From NCBI RefSeq assembly GCF_048270265.1, contig NZ_JBLWTD010000003.1:1-64000 (forward strand): a stretch of 64,000 bases of DNA, given 5' to 3'. The notes beneath the pieces are model-generated. The model searched no databases and had not been told where the DNA came from. It saw only the letters and a list, made by a program, of their open reading frames with translations. The stretch's first letter is position 1. Each line of letters starts with the position of its first letter. Of this stretch, positions 33,560-42,422 are shown in pieces. The translations under genes and the position numbers were made by a program. The stretch comes from Maricaulis sp048270265 (GTDB lineage Bacteria; Pseudomonadota; Alphaproteobacteria; Caulobacterales; Maricaulaceae).

Positions 33560-34416
33560 CCGCCCGGGGACGTGACCTGTTCCAGGGTTTCCCGCCAATC
33601 CGACAAATCCAGATCGCAGGCCGCTTCCAGTTCTGATGACTGTTCGTGAAACTGCCGTGCGAGGTCGGCAATGCGCGGCGTCACCCCGGCGTCCAGCGGC
33701 GAGCTCCTCGCGGTCTGCCGCTGGAACAAGGCGCGATTCACCAACGGATTGGACTTGATCGAGCTCACGACATTCTGGAGGCCGAGTTCGCGCAGGCGCC
33801 AGCCGGCGTGGCGCAGAATTCGAACGAGCTGACCCGATCGCGCGGCATTGCCTTCCAGAACCCGATCGGCATAGGGAAGCTCCGGGATGAAGCGTATCCC
33901 CAAGGCGTCGGACAGCTTGCGGCCAAACCCGGCCGGGTCGCTGGCGAGGTCCTCGAATTTCAGGAATCTGACCCTGTCCCGGCCCAATAGCGCGATGGCC
34001 TGCTGCACCGGCTGCAGATAGAGGCTGTGCGAGACGAGGCCGCCATGACCGTCGATCGCGCCGTCCAGCGGCAGGGCCGTTTTGCCGATGCGTTGCAGAT
34101 AGCGGTGATGCGAGATCATCCGCACATAGGGGTTTCGAAGCACGACGAGAAAAACCGCATCATCGTCAAAGAAATCGGCAATCCGTTCGAGTGCCGGCGG
34201 GCTGTAGAGATAGTCATGGCAGATCTCACCGACCCTCGGCGCCTCCAGCCCCTCGAACTGACGCATGTACCAGTCCGTTCCCCGCTGAAAATAGCGGTCG
34301 AAGTAGAAGAGTTCCTTGGACGCCGGCAGGCCCACCTCCGGGTGCTGGGACAGGATCCGGTGCAGCCATGTCGAGCCGCATTTGTCACCGCCCAGATAGA
34401 GAAAGTTCGGTTTCAT
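33553..34416 (-). CDS. Sulfotransferase of the polysaccharide locus
   Basis: 287 residues. The 5'-phosphosulfate-binding loop is 'FLYLGGDKCGSTWLHRILSQHP' near the N-terminus. The 3'-phosphate site is 'VFLVVLRNPYVRMISHHRYL', and 'DRVRFLKFEDLASDPAGFGRKL' follows, as in the Sulfotransfer_1 group of carbohydrate sulfotransferases. It lacks TPR repeats, unlike the two other sulfotransferases in the window. It is 12 bases from the flippase gene and on the same strand, so it probably adds sulfate from PAPS to the exopolysaccharide or its lipid-linked repeat. Confidence 0.85.
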   Translation of the reverse strand: MKPNFLYLGGDKCGSTWLHRILSQHPEVGLPASKELFYFDRYFQRGTDWYMRQFEGLEAPRVGEICHDYLYSPPALERIADFFDDDAVFLVVLRNPYVRMISHHRYLQRIGKTALPLDGAIDGHGGLVSHSLYLQPVQQAIALLGRDRVRFLKFEDLASDPAGFGRKLSDALGIRFIPELPYADRVLEGNAARSGQLVRILRHAGWRLRELGLQNVVSSIKSNPLVNRALFQRQTARSSPLDAGVTPRIADLARQFHEQSSELEAACDLDLSDWRETLEQVTSPGGQ

Positions 34417-34428
34417 CGTCTCATCCGG

Positions 34429-35730
34429 TCAGATCAACCCCACCCGAATGCCATGCCGGCGCCAGATCCGGAAATAGGCGGCGAGATTCCAGAACACGCT
34501 GTGCAGGGAGACGGCCACGGCGACGCCGATGACACCGAATGCATCTCCGAGCGCGAAAATCAGCAGGGTCGAAAGCAGTGCCGACGCCGCCAGAATGACG
34601 AACAACATGCGCTCATCATGAAGGGACTCCATCATCTGCGCGGTTGGTCCGCACAGGGCATTGACCGAAAAGCCGAGCGCAAGGATCAGCAGTATGGGGC
34701 CGGAGCCTGCATGTTCCGCTCCAAAAATGGACATGACCCATCCACCGGCGAGAGCAAACAGGAGCAGCAGGGCGAGAAGGGGAAAGGCTGCGAGCAGCGT
34801 GATCAGCCGGCTTTCCTTCTGCAGGCGTGCCAGATCATTTTCTGCCTTCAGTCGCGAAATGGACGGCGCGATGACAAGATTTGCGGCCATCTGGAAAATC
34901 TGCAGCAGCATGGCAGTCCGCAGGGCCGCAAAGAGGCGGCCGGCCGTGTCGACATCGAGGATGAGCCCGGAGGCCAGGACCGACAGGTTCGGGATCAGTG
35001 CCTGCACGATGGCGACGCCCCATAATCCCGATGATGCGGCAAGCCAAACGCGATTGCGGTCTTCTGGCTCCAGGGTCCCGAGGCCGGGCTGCAGCGGCGG
35101 GAGCAGCGCCAATTGCAGCAGCAGGAGCGCAGCCAGCGACAGGACGAGCGCGGCGAACAGGTTTTCCACCGACATCCAGGATGCTCCCGCTCCTGCAAAA
35201 GCAAACGCGATGGCGATTATCCGCCAGATGATATCCCGCGGTGTCAGGGCACGAAAAAAGACCCCGGCGGACCGGGCAGCGCTTTGTTGATAGTCGGCCA
35301 GTGCGAACAGGCCGGCGGCGCCGGTGACCCACAGCCACAGGCTTGGTGGCATGGCGACAGCCCCGAACGGGTTGGCGAGGAGGCCGAGGCCTGCCATCGC
35401 CAGTGTCAGGATCGCAAAGACCAGCAGTGCGCGCAGGTTCAGGCGTCGGACGGCAGCCGGCTTGTGTGCGGCCAACAAGACCGGCGCGCGCCGCAGGATA
35501 TAGGCCTTCTGGCCAAACCCGATCACGACAGCGCCCAGCGTCGCCGTGGAGAACGCCACTCCGAAAACGCCGAATCCTTCGGCATCCAGCGCCCGGGCTA
35601 TGGCGATGAACATGAGATAGGAGAGCGCCGCCGCTCCGAGTTTGATCGCCAGCACGAGCACGGCCCGCCCGACGAGCACCGGTTGAGCGCGAATGCGGGC
35701 GATCAGCCATCTGGACCCCTGGATCAGCAT
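34429..35730 (-). CDS. Wzx-type polysaccharide flippase
   Basis: 433 residues from ATG 35730, which overlaps the glycosyltransferase stop by 7 bases. About 12-14 membrane helices. 'ALSYLMFIAIARALDAEGFGVFGVAFS' near the N-terminus is the classic start of the oligosaccharide flippase/MOP superfamily, and 'VIAPSISRLKAENDLARLQKESR' fits the mid-protein loop. It turns lipid-linked repeat units to the periplasmic face. Together with the initiating transferase, polymerase, Wzc and Wza it completes a Wzx/Wzy pathway. Confidence 0.87.
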   Translation of the reverse strand: MLIQGSRWLIARIRAQPVLVGRAVLVLAIKLGAAALSYLMFIAIARALDAEGFGVFGVAFSTATLGAVVIGFGQKAYILRRAPVLLAAHKPAAVRRLNLRALLVFAILTLAMAGLGLLANPFGAVAMPPSLWLWVTGAAGLFALADYQQSAARSAGVFFRALTPRDIIWRIIAIAFAFAGAGASWMSVENLFAALVLSLAALLLLQLALLPPLQPGLGTLEPEDRNRVWLAASSGLWGVAIVQALIPNLSVLASGLILDVDTAGRLFAALRTAMLLQIFQMAANLVIAPSISRLKAENDLARLQKESRLITLLAAFPLLALLLLFALAGGWVMSIFGAEHAGSGPILLILALGFSVNALCGPTAQMMESLHDERMLFVILAASALLSTLLIFALGDAFGVIGVAVAVSLHSVFWNLAAYFRIWRRHGIRVGLI

Positions 35731-36887
35731 TCTTGCCAATCGACGCCGTGCGGCAGTGGCATGGCCTTGATCAGCGACCACATTTCACGGGTGAACCGGT
35801 CCTGGGAGAATTTGGCTGCGGCCTCGGTGAAGACCGCGCTGTCGCAGGTGTCGAGACCGCTGTTTTCGAACCGGGAAACGGCTGCATTCAACCCGTCGAC
35901 GGTCGCTTCATCGTAGAGAATGCCTGTCTGGCCGTCGGTCACCGTGTCGCGGATGCCGCCGCGATTGAACCCGATGACGGGTCTGCCGGATGCCAGGGCT
36001 TCGACCGGTACGATGCCGAAGTCTTCTTCGCCGGGGAAGATCAGGGCCTTGCAGTGCGCGAGATGGTGTTTGAGCGTGTCAAAGTCGGTCTTGCCGAGGA
36101 ATTCGATATTGCTGCCAGCTGACTTCTGCAGTTGGGAGACAGACTTGTCAGGGCCGCCGATCAGTTTGAGGGGCCGACCGGATCGGGTGAAGGCGTCGAC
36201 GGCGATGTCGGGCCGCTTGTAGGGCGCAAGCTCGCCGAGCCAGAGATAGTAATCGCCGCGCTCCTGCGGCTCCACTGGCGAGAAGTCTGCCACTTCGACC
36301 GGGGGGTGGATGACTGTCGCATCGCGGCGCCAGTACTTCTGCACCCGGTTGGCGACATGTTCCGAATTGGCGACGAAATGGTCCACGCGCGCGGCGCTTG
36401 TCACGTCCCACTGACGCAGGCGATGGGCGATGTAGGGCATGGCGAGGCCCGCGAGGGCGCCGGCCGACGCCTTGTAGGTGTGGTACTGGTCCCAGATATA
36501 ACGCATCGGGGAGTGGCAATAGCATAGATGAGGTGTGTCCGGCGGTACGATAACGCCTTTGGCTGGTCCGGATTCGCTGGATATAACAAGGTCGTAGCCC
36601 GTCAGATCGCAGGCCTCGAGCGCCTCCGGCATCAAGGGGAGATAGCTTTGGTAAAGCCGTTTCGACCAGGGCAGCCGGTTGATCGATGTTGTCAGGATGC
36701 GGTGTTGATTCAGGAGTGGCGACAGGCTGTTGCGATCGACGACATGGGTGAGAATGTCGGCGTCCGGAAACATCCGGCACAAGGCCTCCAGTACTTTCTC
36801 GCCGCCACGCATCCCGACAAGCCAGTAGTGAACCAGCAGAACTCGAGGCGGACGGGTCGCGGCAGCCATTGAAATCATATCCCCCAT
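35724..36887 (-). CDS. Glycosyltransferase family 4-type enzyme
   Basis: 387 residues; the start may be ATG 36887, 36878 or 36869. GT-B fold: an N-terminal domain beginning 'RVLLVHYWLVGMRGGEKVLEAL', and a C-terminal GT4 domain with 'YYLWLGELAPYKRPDIAVDAF', 'IEFLGKTDFDTLKHHLAHCKA' and the E-x7-E motif 'FPGEEDFGIVPVEALASGRPVIGF'. Related enzymes are GDP-mannose or UDP-sugar transferases of capsule and O-antigen loci. It is the first gene of this leftward run; the contig ends 51 bases upstream at the Ns, so its promoter is not fully visible. Confidence 0.9.
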   Translation of the reverse strand: MGDMISMAAATRPPRVLLVHYWLVGMRGGEKVLEALCRMFPDADILTHVVDRNSLSPLLNQHRILTTSINRLPWSKRLYQSYLPLMPEALEACDLTGYDLVISSESGPAKGVIVPPDTPHLCYCHSPMRYIWDQYHTYKASAGALAGLAMPYIAHRLRQWDVTSAARVDHFVANSEHVANRVQKYWRRDATVIHPPVEVADFSPVEPQERGDYYLWLGELAPYKRPDIAVDAFTRSGRPLKLIGGPDKSVSQLQKSAGSNIEFLGKTDFDTLKHHLAHCKALIFPGEEDFGIVPVEALASGRPVIGFNRGGIRDTVTDGQTGILYDEATVDGLNAAVSRFENSGLDTCDSAVFTEAAAKFSQDRFTREMWSLIKAMPLPHGVDWQEC

Positions 36888-36937
36888 TCACGGCTCCGCT
36901 CGCAGACCTGTTGTGGCCAAACAAGCGAACGGCGGGT

Positions 36938-36947
36938 NNNNNNNNNN
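36938..36947. other. Assembly gap (ten Ns)
   Basis: Ten consecutive unknown bases mark a scaffold join of arbitrary length. The right edge abuts a perfect hairpin (36948-36972). True distance and adjacency of the flanking genes are therefore not known. Confidence 1.
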
Positions 36948-36972
36948 CAGACCGGGTGATTGACCCGGTCTG
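36948..36972 (-). terminator. Terminator hairpin downstream of the RTX gene
   Basis: CAGACCGGGT and ACCCGGTCTG form a perfect 10-base stem around GATTG, 12 bases past the RTX stop codon on the leftward strand. Any T-run that would follow falls at the Ns and cannot be seen. Confidence 0.6.
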
Positions 36973-36984
36973 GAGCCGTGTTCA

Positions 36985-39900
36985 TCAGAATGCGTCGTAA
37001 TCGATCCGGTCGAAGTCGAAGAGGCCGGCATCCCATCCGGTCTGTTCGGACGGGGCGTTGTGCAGATCGAGCACGAAACCGGTACCGATGCCGGATGTCA
37101 CGTCGAAGGTCAGCTCCGGCGAGACAATGGTGGCGAGTTTCAGGTCCGAAGCGGCCGGAGCAAAGATGAACTCCGATCCGTCCATTTCCGCGGCATAGTT
37201 CCAGCCATTGATGGTCAGCGTGTCACCACCGCCCAGATCGATGACCGTATTGGCCCCGTCATAGGATGCTGCGTTGAACACGGCCGCCGCATTCGTCATG
37301 CCGGAGACGCCGGACAGGTCGATCGTGTCGGTACCATCCTCGAAGTCCAGAATGGTGTCGGCACCATAACCATCAGAAAAGATGAAGGTGTCGGCATCGG
37401 TGCCGCCGCTCAGCGTATCCGTGCCAGCGCCGCCATCAATCCGGTCTGTGCCGGCTCGGCCATAGATGGCGTCGTCACCGGCGCCGCCGATCAGGGTGTT
37501 GTTGCCGCTCAGGCCGTCAATGAAGTCATTGCCGTCGCCGCCATTGAGCGTCACATCGACGCCGTTCTTGCCCTGGAGGAAGTCATCATGGTCGGAACCG
37601 ACCACGATTTCGATGTCGCGCAGCTTGTCGCCTTCGGCATCGCCGCCAGTGTTGGCGCTATTCCGCCACAGACGGACATCAATGCCTGCGCTGGAGTCCG
37701 AATAATCCACCGTATCAATGCCGGCATCACCGCGCAGGACATCTGCACCGGCACCGCCAATGAGGGTGTCATTGTCGTTGCCACCGCGGAGGATGTCGTC
37801 GCCATCGCCGCCTGACAGGATGTCGTCGCCGGCACGGCCCTTGAGGATGTCATTGCCGTCGCCGCCATTGATCGTGTCATTGCCGTTGAAGCCTTCGGCG
37901 TAGTCATCGCCGGCACCCGCATCAAGCGTCACGTCGACGCCGTTGGCACCCTGCATCACGTCATCGAAATCGGACCCGATCAGGTGTTCGATATCGCGCA
38001 GCTTGTCGCCTTCGGCATCGCCGCCGGAGTTGGCACCGCCGCGCCACAGACGCACATCAATACCGGCTGCCGAGCCGGAATAATCGGCCGTGTCGAAGCC
38101 GGCATCACCGCGCAGAAGGTCTGCGCCGGCACCGCCAACGAGGATGTCGTTGTCGTCACCGCCGCGCAGGGTGTCATCGCCATCGCCGCCGGACAGGCTG
38201 TCCTCGCCGGCACGGCCCTTGAGCATGTCTGCGCCCGCGCCGCCAATGATCGTGTCATTGCCGTCGAAGCCTTCGACATAGTCATCGCCATCGCCGCCAT
38301 CGAGCGTCGAGTTAATGCCGTCCTTGCCCTGCATCACATCGTCGAAGCCAGAACCCGTCAGGGATTCCACATCGCGGATGATATCGCCCTGGGCATGGCC
38401 GCCGGAGTTTTCACCGCCGCGCCACAGGCGCACGTCGATGCCTGCATCGGAGGCGGAGTAGTCGATCATGTCCGACTGGGTGCCGCCGCGAATGATCTGG
38501 CCACCTGCAATGGACTCGATGGTCCGCTCACCGGTATCGGTGATGTAGGTGTTGCCCTCGATCGTGCCCGGCAGTGGCGTGTCGACATAGATTGCTCCGG
38601 TGTTCGGGCTGCCGGCGGTTTCGCCGTCAAACACGTTGTTCCGGATATTGGTGTTGTCCTCACGGGCGCGCAATGCGGTTGCATAACGGGCGGTGAAGCC
38701 GGTGAACAGATTGTCCTCGATCACCGAATTGGCCGCATCGATGGTGACCAGGGTATTGCCCTGCTCGCCGCCGGCATTGGTGCCGCCAGCCGTGCCCGAC
38801 ACCGTATTGTTGGTGAAGGTTACATTCGAGGCGTTCTGGCCGTTGCCACCGATCGTGACCAGCTGACGCGGGACGTTGTTGCCGACATCGAACTGGGTCC
38901 CGAAGCCGTTATCGCTGGGCTGAGCGCCCTCGAAGGTCTGGCCGGTGAACTCGTTGTTGTCGATCAGCAGGTTGGTCACGGCAGCGGAGTATTCCGAGAG
39001 CAGGCCGGCATCGCCGCGCGCTTCGATGATATTGCCCTGGATGGTGATGCCATCCTGAGCGCCTTGCAGGTAGATGGCGGCGTTCTCGACGGCGCCATTG
39101 CCGTTATTGCCCTGGATGGTGAAGCCCTGGCCGGTCGCACCGATCTGGACGGCACCGGCGCTCGGATCAACCTCGATCGCACCCAGCGCACCGTTCTGGC
39201 CGTTGATGATCGTGGTTGCGGCACCATCGGACGAGAGCAGGGTGATCTCCTTGTCGATCACGATGTCTTCGTCATACGTGCCCGGGCCGACGATGATCGT
39301 GGCACCGGCATCAGCCGCATCGACGGCGGCCTGGATCGACATGCCTTCATAGACATAGAAGGTGCCGCCAACGGCACTGGAATCGACATTGGCTGGCGTG
39401 GTGTCGGAATAGATGACCGACGATTCCGGATTCGTCAGGGCCAGCGCGAAGGCTTCCGCATCGGCCTCATTGCCGAACATGAAGTGGAAGTTCTCGCCGG
39501 TTGCACGGTGGTCAGCATTGAAGACGATGTAGGCGGTTTCGTAGATCCCGCTCATGTCGATATTGGTGACCGTGGTCGGGAGGCCACCAAGCAGCTCTTC
39601 TTCCATATAGATGCCCGGGGCATCGTCGGAGGTGAAGGTGCCTTCGAAGGTGACATCGTCGGTGCCCGGCTCATAGGAACGGCCCGCGGAATAGAGGCCA
39701 ACAGCGCCCCAGTTATTCCCGGTCGTGGTGATGTCGGTGAGGGTGATGCCGGTTGAATCGGTCACGGCAATGCCGACACCGCTGGTGTCGAGGCCATCAG
39801 CGGTCACATTGGTGAATGTGCCACCGTCGAGACCATTCATGTCGATTTCCGAACGGCCAGCGCCCGATACCGTCATGTTCTCCATCGAGAAATTGACGAT

Positions 39901-40827
39901 CGCATCGTCGTAGACGCCCGAACCCGGATCGATCTTCACACCGTAAGAGGTGGTGGTGGCGCTGGCATCAATCGCCATGTCCGACATCGAGACATTGTCA
40001 GCGGTGACGTGAATGCCGTAGCTGCCGGAAGCCGTTTCGATGATGGTCGAGCCATCGCCGGCACCGATAATGGAGACTTCCTTGTTGATATTGACGGTGC
40101 CGGTCTGGACGTAGGTGCCCGCGCCGAGCGTGATGGTGTCGCCATCAGAGGAGGCGTTGATCGCTTCCTGGAGGGTGGCATAGGTCGTGATGGTGCCGCC
40201 GGAGACCAGGTTGATCTCGCCGTCAAAGGCGGAAAGGCGGCCGAGATCGAGATCTTCCGGTGAAATGCCCGGGATGTTGGCCAGATCCCACTCGATGCTT
40301 TCCTTGATATTGCTCGTGTTGCTGCCGGCCGGCAGCGGGCGGTCGCCATAGCCCTGCGCGTCGACCGAACGGGGCTCGGCAATCAGATCGCCGATACCGT
40401 CGCCGGTGACGTCGACATTATTGGCAGGGTCGTCGCTGCCGAAGCGCCAGGCGATCGGGCCATCGCCCAGATTGCCGAGGATATTGTCGTGGAAGGTCTG
40501 GCCCGGGGCAGGCGCGCCGCCGCGGTCCTTGGCGATGTCCATGATCGGAGGGTTGCCCGCTTCGAGATACTCGACATAGGCGTTGCCCAGCTCAATGAAG
40601 AGCTTGTTCACGGCGAGCGCGAGCTGGCCCATCGTGGTCGCGCCGCTTTGCAGTGTCGCGAAGTAGTCTGGGAAATGGGACAGGACGTCGATGAACTCGC
40701 CGGCTGTGGATACCGGAGTTGCGTCCTGATAATTGCCCCCGGTGCTGGCAAGCGACGGGAAGGTTACATACGCCGCATCGAGTTCGGCCCATGCATCAAT
40801 AAAGTCTTGTGCTGTTGTGAAAGACAT
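36985..40827 (-). CDS. Large beta-helix and RTX calcium-binding secreted protein
   Basis: 1,280 residues. No signal peptide. Residues 1-200 are unique. About 205-780 is a right-handed parallel beta-helix region (Asn/Thr-rich rungs such as 'NIDMSGIYETAYIVF' and 'NNEFTGQTFEGAQPS'). About 785-1150 consists of three tandem 126-residue modules, each with 'AGIDVRLWR' and RTX nonapeptides ('GGDGDDTLRGG', 'GGAGADLL') that bind Ca2+ on export. The C-terminus 'LFDFDRIDYDAF' looks like a type I secretion signal. The domain mix resembles mannuronan epimerases and other carbohydrate-active or adhesive proteins; no catalytic motif was found. AGGGGA lies 6 bases before the ATG. The PrtD/HlyD exporter at 20655-23769 is the likely route. 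Confidence 0.88.
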   Translation of the reverse strand: MSFTTAQDFIDAWAELDAAYVTFPSLASTGGNYQDATPVSTAGEFIDVLSHFPDYFATLQSGATTMGQLALAVNKLFIELGNAYVEYLEAGNPPIMDIAKDRGGAPAPGQTFHDNILGNLGDGPIAWRFGSDDPANNVDVTGDGIGDLIAEPRSVDAQGYGDRPLPAGSNTSNIKESIEWDLANIPGISPEDLDLGRLSAFDGEINLVSGGTITTYATLQEAINASSDGDTITLGAGTYVQTGTVNINKEVSIIGAGDGSTIIETASGSYGIHVTADNVSMSDMAIDASATTTSYGVKIDPGSGVYDDAIVNFSMENMTVSGAGRSEIDMNGLDGGTFTNVTADGLDTSGVGIAVTDSTGITLTDITTTGNNWGAVGLYSAGRSYEPGTDDVTFEGTFTSDDAPGIYMEEELLGGLPTTVTNIDMSGIYETAYIVFNADHRATGENFHFMFGNEADAEAFALALTNPESSVIYSDTTPANVDSSAVGGTFYVYEGMSIQAAVDAADAGATIIVGPGTYDEDIVIDKEITLLSSDGAATTIINGQNGALGAIEVDPSAGAVQIGATGQGFTIQGNNGNGAVENAAIYLQGAQDGITIQGNIIEARGDAGLLSEYSAAVTNLLIDNNEFTGQTFEGAQPSDNGFGTQFDVGNNVPRQLVTIGGNGQNASNVTFTNNTVSGTAGGTNAGGEQGNTLVTIDAANSVIEDNLFTGFTARYATALRAREDNTNIRNNVFDGETAGSPNTGAIYVDTPLPGTIEGNTYITDTGERTIESIAGGQIIRGGTQSDMIDYSASDAGIDVRLWRGGENSGGHAQGDIIRDVESLTGSGFDDVMQGKDGINSTLDGGDGDDYVEGFDGNDTIIGGAGADMLKGRAGEDSLSGGDGDDTLRGGDDNDILVGGAGADLLRGDAGFDTADYSGSAAGIDVRLWRGGANSGGDAEGDKLRDIEHLIGSDFDDVMQGANGVDVTLDAGAGDDYAEGFNGNDTINGGDGNDILKGRAGDDILSGGDGDDILRGGNDNDTLIGGAGADVLRGDAGIDTVDYSDSSAGIDVRLWRNSANTGGDAEGDKLRDIEIVVGSDHDDFLQGKNGVDVTLNGGDGNDFIDGLSGNNTLIGGAGDDAIYGRAGTDRIDGGAGTDTLSGGTDADTFIFSDGYGADTILDFEDGTDTIDLSGVSGMTNAAAVFNAASYDGANTVIDLGGGDTLTINGWNYAAEMDGSEFIFAPAASDLKLATIVSPELTFDVTSGIGTGFVLDLHNAPSEQTGWDAGLFDFDRIDYDAF
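37384..38463 (-). repeat. Three tandem 378-bp modules within the RTX gene
   Basis: Module starts on the coding strand lie at 38463, 38085 and 37707, exactly 378 bases (126 codons) apart; the third is shorter at its end. Each begins D-Y-S-x-S/A-x-A-G-I-D-V-R-L-W-R. The first two are closer to each other than to the third, consistent with stepwise duplication. Confidence 0.85.
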
Positions 40828-41380
40828 TTTGGTCCCCTGTGACGTTTGTGTTTTACGCCGCTGCGGCGCCAGACCCCCCGACGCCAGTTAGCGTTGAGGG
40901 AACGGCAAGGGAACGCGCGAGTCAACTTTTTATTAAGGTTTCTCGTAGTTTGGAAAAACGAATCAATTTGCCCAAACTTATAAGTAATTGATTTTTTGCA
41001 ATTTTGGGTGTTAACCAAAACCGAAAATTATCCAGCGCTCCGAGTTGGTGCGTCGGCCGCTTCGGAAAGGTTTTCGCCCGGGAGGCGAGAGCGGCCTTTG
41101 CGGCTCCCGCGGGATGAGGCGACTTGCGCGAGTATTCACTGGACCTGGACAGGCGAGAGCGCGGTTTTTCCGGGCTTCGCTATCCCGAAGTCCGGTTTGA
41201 TGCTGACTGAACAGGCTTTCAGGCCGGTTTGCCCGGGCCGGGGACTGGTCGAGTTTCAGCTGATGACTTGGGGTGGCCGAAGACCAGGGCCGATCTGTTG
41301 GTTCTTGCGGCAAGGTTTCAGCCATTACTGGCCAGCGCGCCGCTTCCATCCGTATCGCTGCTAGCCGTGAGGTGGCCGTT
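40828..41380. promoter_or_regulatory. Long intergenic region upstream of the RTX gene
   Basis: 553 bases. The 150 bases next to the RTX start (about 40900-41030) are strikingly AT-rich compared with the rest of the window and must hold its promoter. The remainder is GC-rich with short open frames that show no family resemblance. An 11-base string ACTGGACCTGG near 41131 recurs at the 3' end of the neighbouring gene (41384). I see no RNA gene. Confidence 0.45.
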
Positions 41381-42190
41381 TTACTGGACCTGGGCCAGAG
41401 CGCGCCACTCAAGGAGGCTGGGGCCGGATTGTACGGCACGCCAAGAATAGGGCGCTTCGGTCCAGGGGAGAATCCACGGCGTCTCGTTGTCGAGAACCAC
41501 ATCGGTGCCGTCAAGCCGGACAATGAGGACCGCATGGTGGCCGGTTGCATAGGAGTAGGCGGTGGCAATCGCCAGGGCCTCGGCCGGCAGGCCGGCGCGG
41601 ATCAGCGCGGCACGCTTCTCCAGCGCGTAATCTTCACAATCACCGTAGGCTTGGCCGGTGGTCCCGGCTGCGGCACCGCTGAGTGGCATCGCCCAGCGCT
41701 CCGGCATCCCGTAGAGATCCTCGTCAGAGCGCCAGCGCAGGGCGCGGTTGACCTGGCGATTGACAGTTTCGAGCAGGGCCATTGTCTCAGGGCTTGCCGT
41801 CAGGCGCTCAATCTGCGGAGCGGCCTCGACGCTTTCGCTGTCGGTCTCCGGCGTCTGCGCCGTGGTTTGCTCCATGGTCAGGACCGAGTGTGGGCCCGCA
41901 TCCGCCATGCTCTTCGCCAAAGAGGCCGGGCCGGGCTCACGCCCGCCGGTCGGCGCCTGGAGGGCGGGCGCGCCGGTTGGCCCCGCTTCAATGCGTGAAC
42001 CGCCGCAGGCCTCCGGTGTTTCCTGGCAGAGCTGCAGTGCGCCTTCGGGTGGTGTAACCAGGCCGGCCAGCATCATCGGGCCAGCAGTGGATCCGGTCGT
42101 GGTGCAGGCGGTGGCCATGCCTGCGACGGCGCAGATCGCCAGCCCCAGGAATATGCGGCGGATTCTTTCAAATACAAAGTAAACACTCAC
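41381..42190 (-). CDS. Bacterial transglutaminase-like cysteine protease (LapG-like), exported
   Basis: 269 residues if started at GTG 42190, which has GGAG 8 bases upstream; a GTG at 42199 is in frame but overlaps that site. The N-terminus is a signal with a lipoprotein-like end ('GMATAC'). A variable Pro/Gly-rich stretch is followed by the BTLCP domain: Cys185 in 'YGDCEDYALEKR', His218/219 in 'TGHHAVLIVR' and Asp234 in 'VVLDNE' form the expected catalytic triad. LapG, the studied member, cuts large RTX adhesins from the surface. Here the gene lies next to an RTX gene, upstream of it on the same strand, but no canonical LapG cleavage motif is visible near that protein's N-terminus. Confidence 0.82.
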   Translation of the reverse strand: MSVYFVFERIRRIFLGLAICAVAGMATACTTTGSTAGPMMLAGLVTPPEGALQLCQETPEACGGSRIEAGPTGAPALQAPTGGREPGPASLAKSMADAGPHSVLTMEQTTAQTPETDSESVEAAPQIERLTASPETMALLETVNRQVNRALRWRSDEDLYGMPERWAMPLSGAAAGTTGQAYGDCEDYALEKRAALIRAGLPAEALAIATAYSYATGHHAVLIVRLDGTDVVLDNETPWILPWTEAPYSWRAVQSGPSLLEWRALAQVQ

Positions 42191-42422
42191 CAGACGCACT
42201 CCAATTTGAATTTGGAGTTGTTCTAGTTGTCTTGACTTTCCATCTAACTAAATTACTTGGTTAATCGTGATTAGTGTTATTTACTGGTAATCAGCGATCC
42301 TGTATTTTGTCTCAAATTCGCAATAAGCGCGAAAGGAGTTGTTTACGGTGCGGGCGGAGGCGGGGTGCTGGCTATTTTGTGGAAGGTCGCCTAGCTAGTG
42401 GGGGCAGCCCCGGAGCGTCAGC
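42191..42422. promoter_or_regulatory. AT-rich divergent promoter region with several inverted repeats
   Basis: It separates the LapG-like gene from the phosphatase gene. Visible elements are CTCCAA-N7-TTGGAG (42199-42217), which overlaps the ribosome site of the leftward gene, TAATC-GT-GATTA (42262-42273), and a related ACTGGTAATCA string downstream. The base composition contrasts with the GC-rich surroundings. The regulators are unknown. Confidence 0.4.

Noticed and set aside
37384..38463. Regularly spaced repeats that might be taken for a CRISPR array
   Set aside because: The period is 378 bases and in frame, encoding RTX modules. There are no short identical repeats with unique spacers and no cas genes.
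37984..39756. A 590-codon open frame on the plus strand, opposite the RTX gene
   Set aside because: Repetitive composition follows the RTX repeats on the other strand; no start signal or family resemblance.
40996..41364. A 122-codon open frame in the long gap upstream of the RTX gene
   Set aside because: It has no ribosome site, an unusual residue mix (many Arg, Trp, Pro) and no family resemblance; it overlaps other random frames on the opposite strand.
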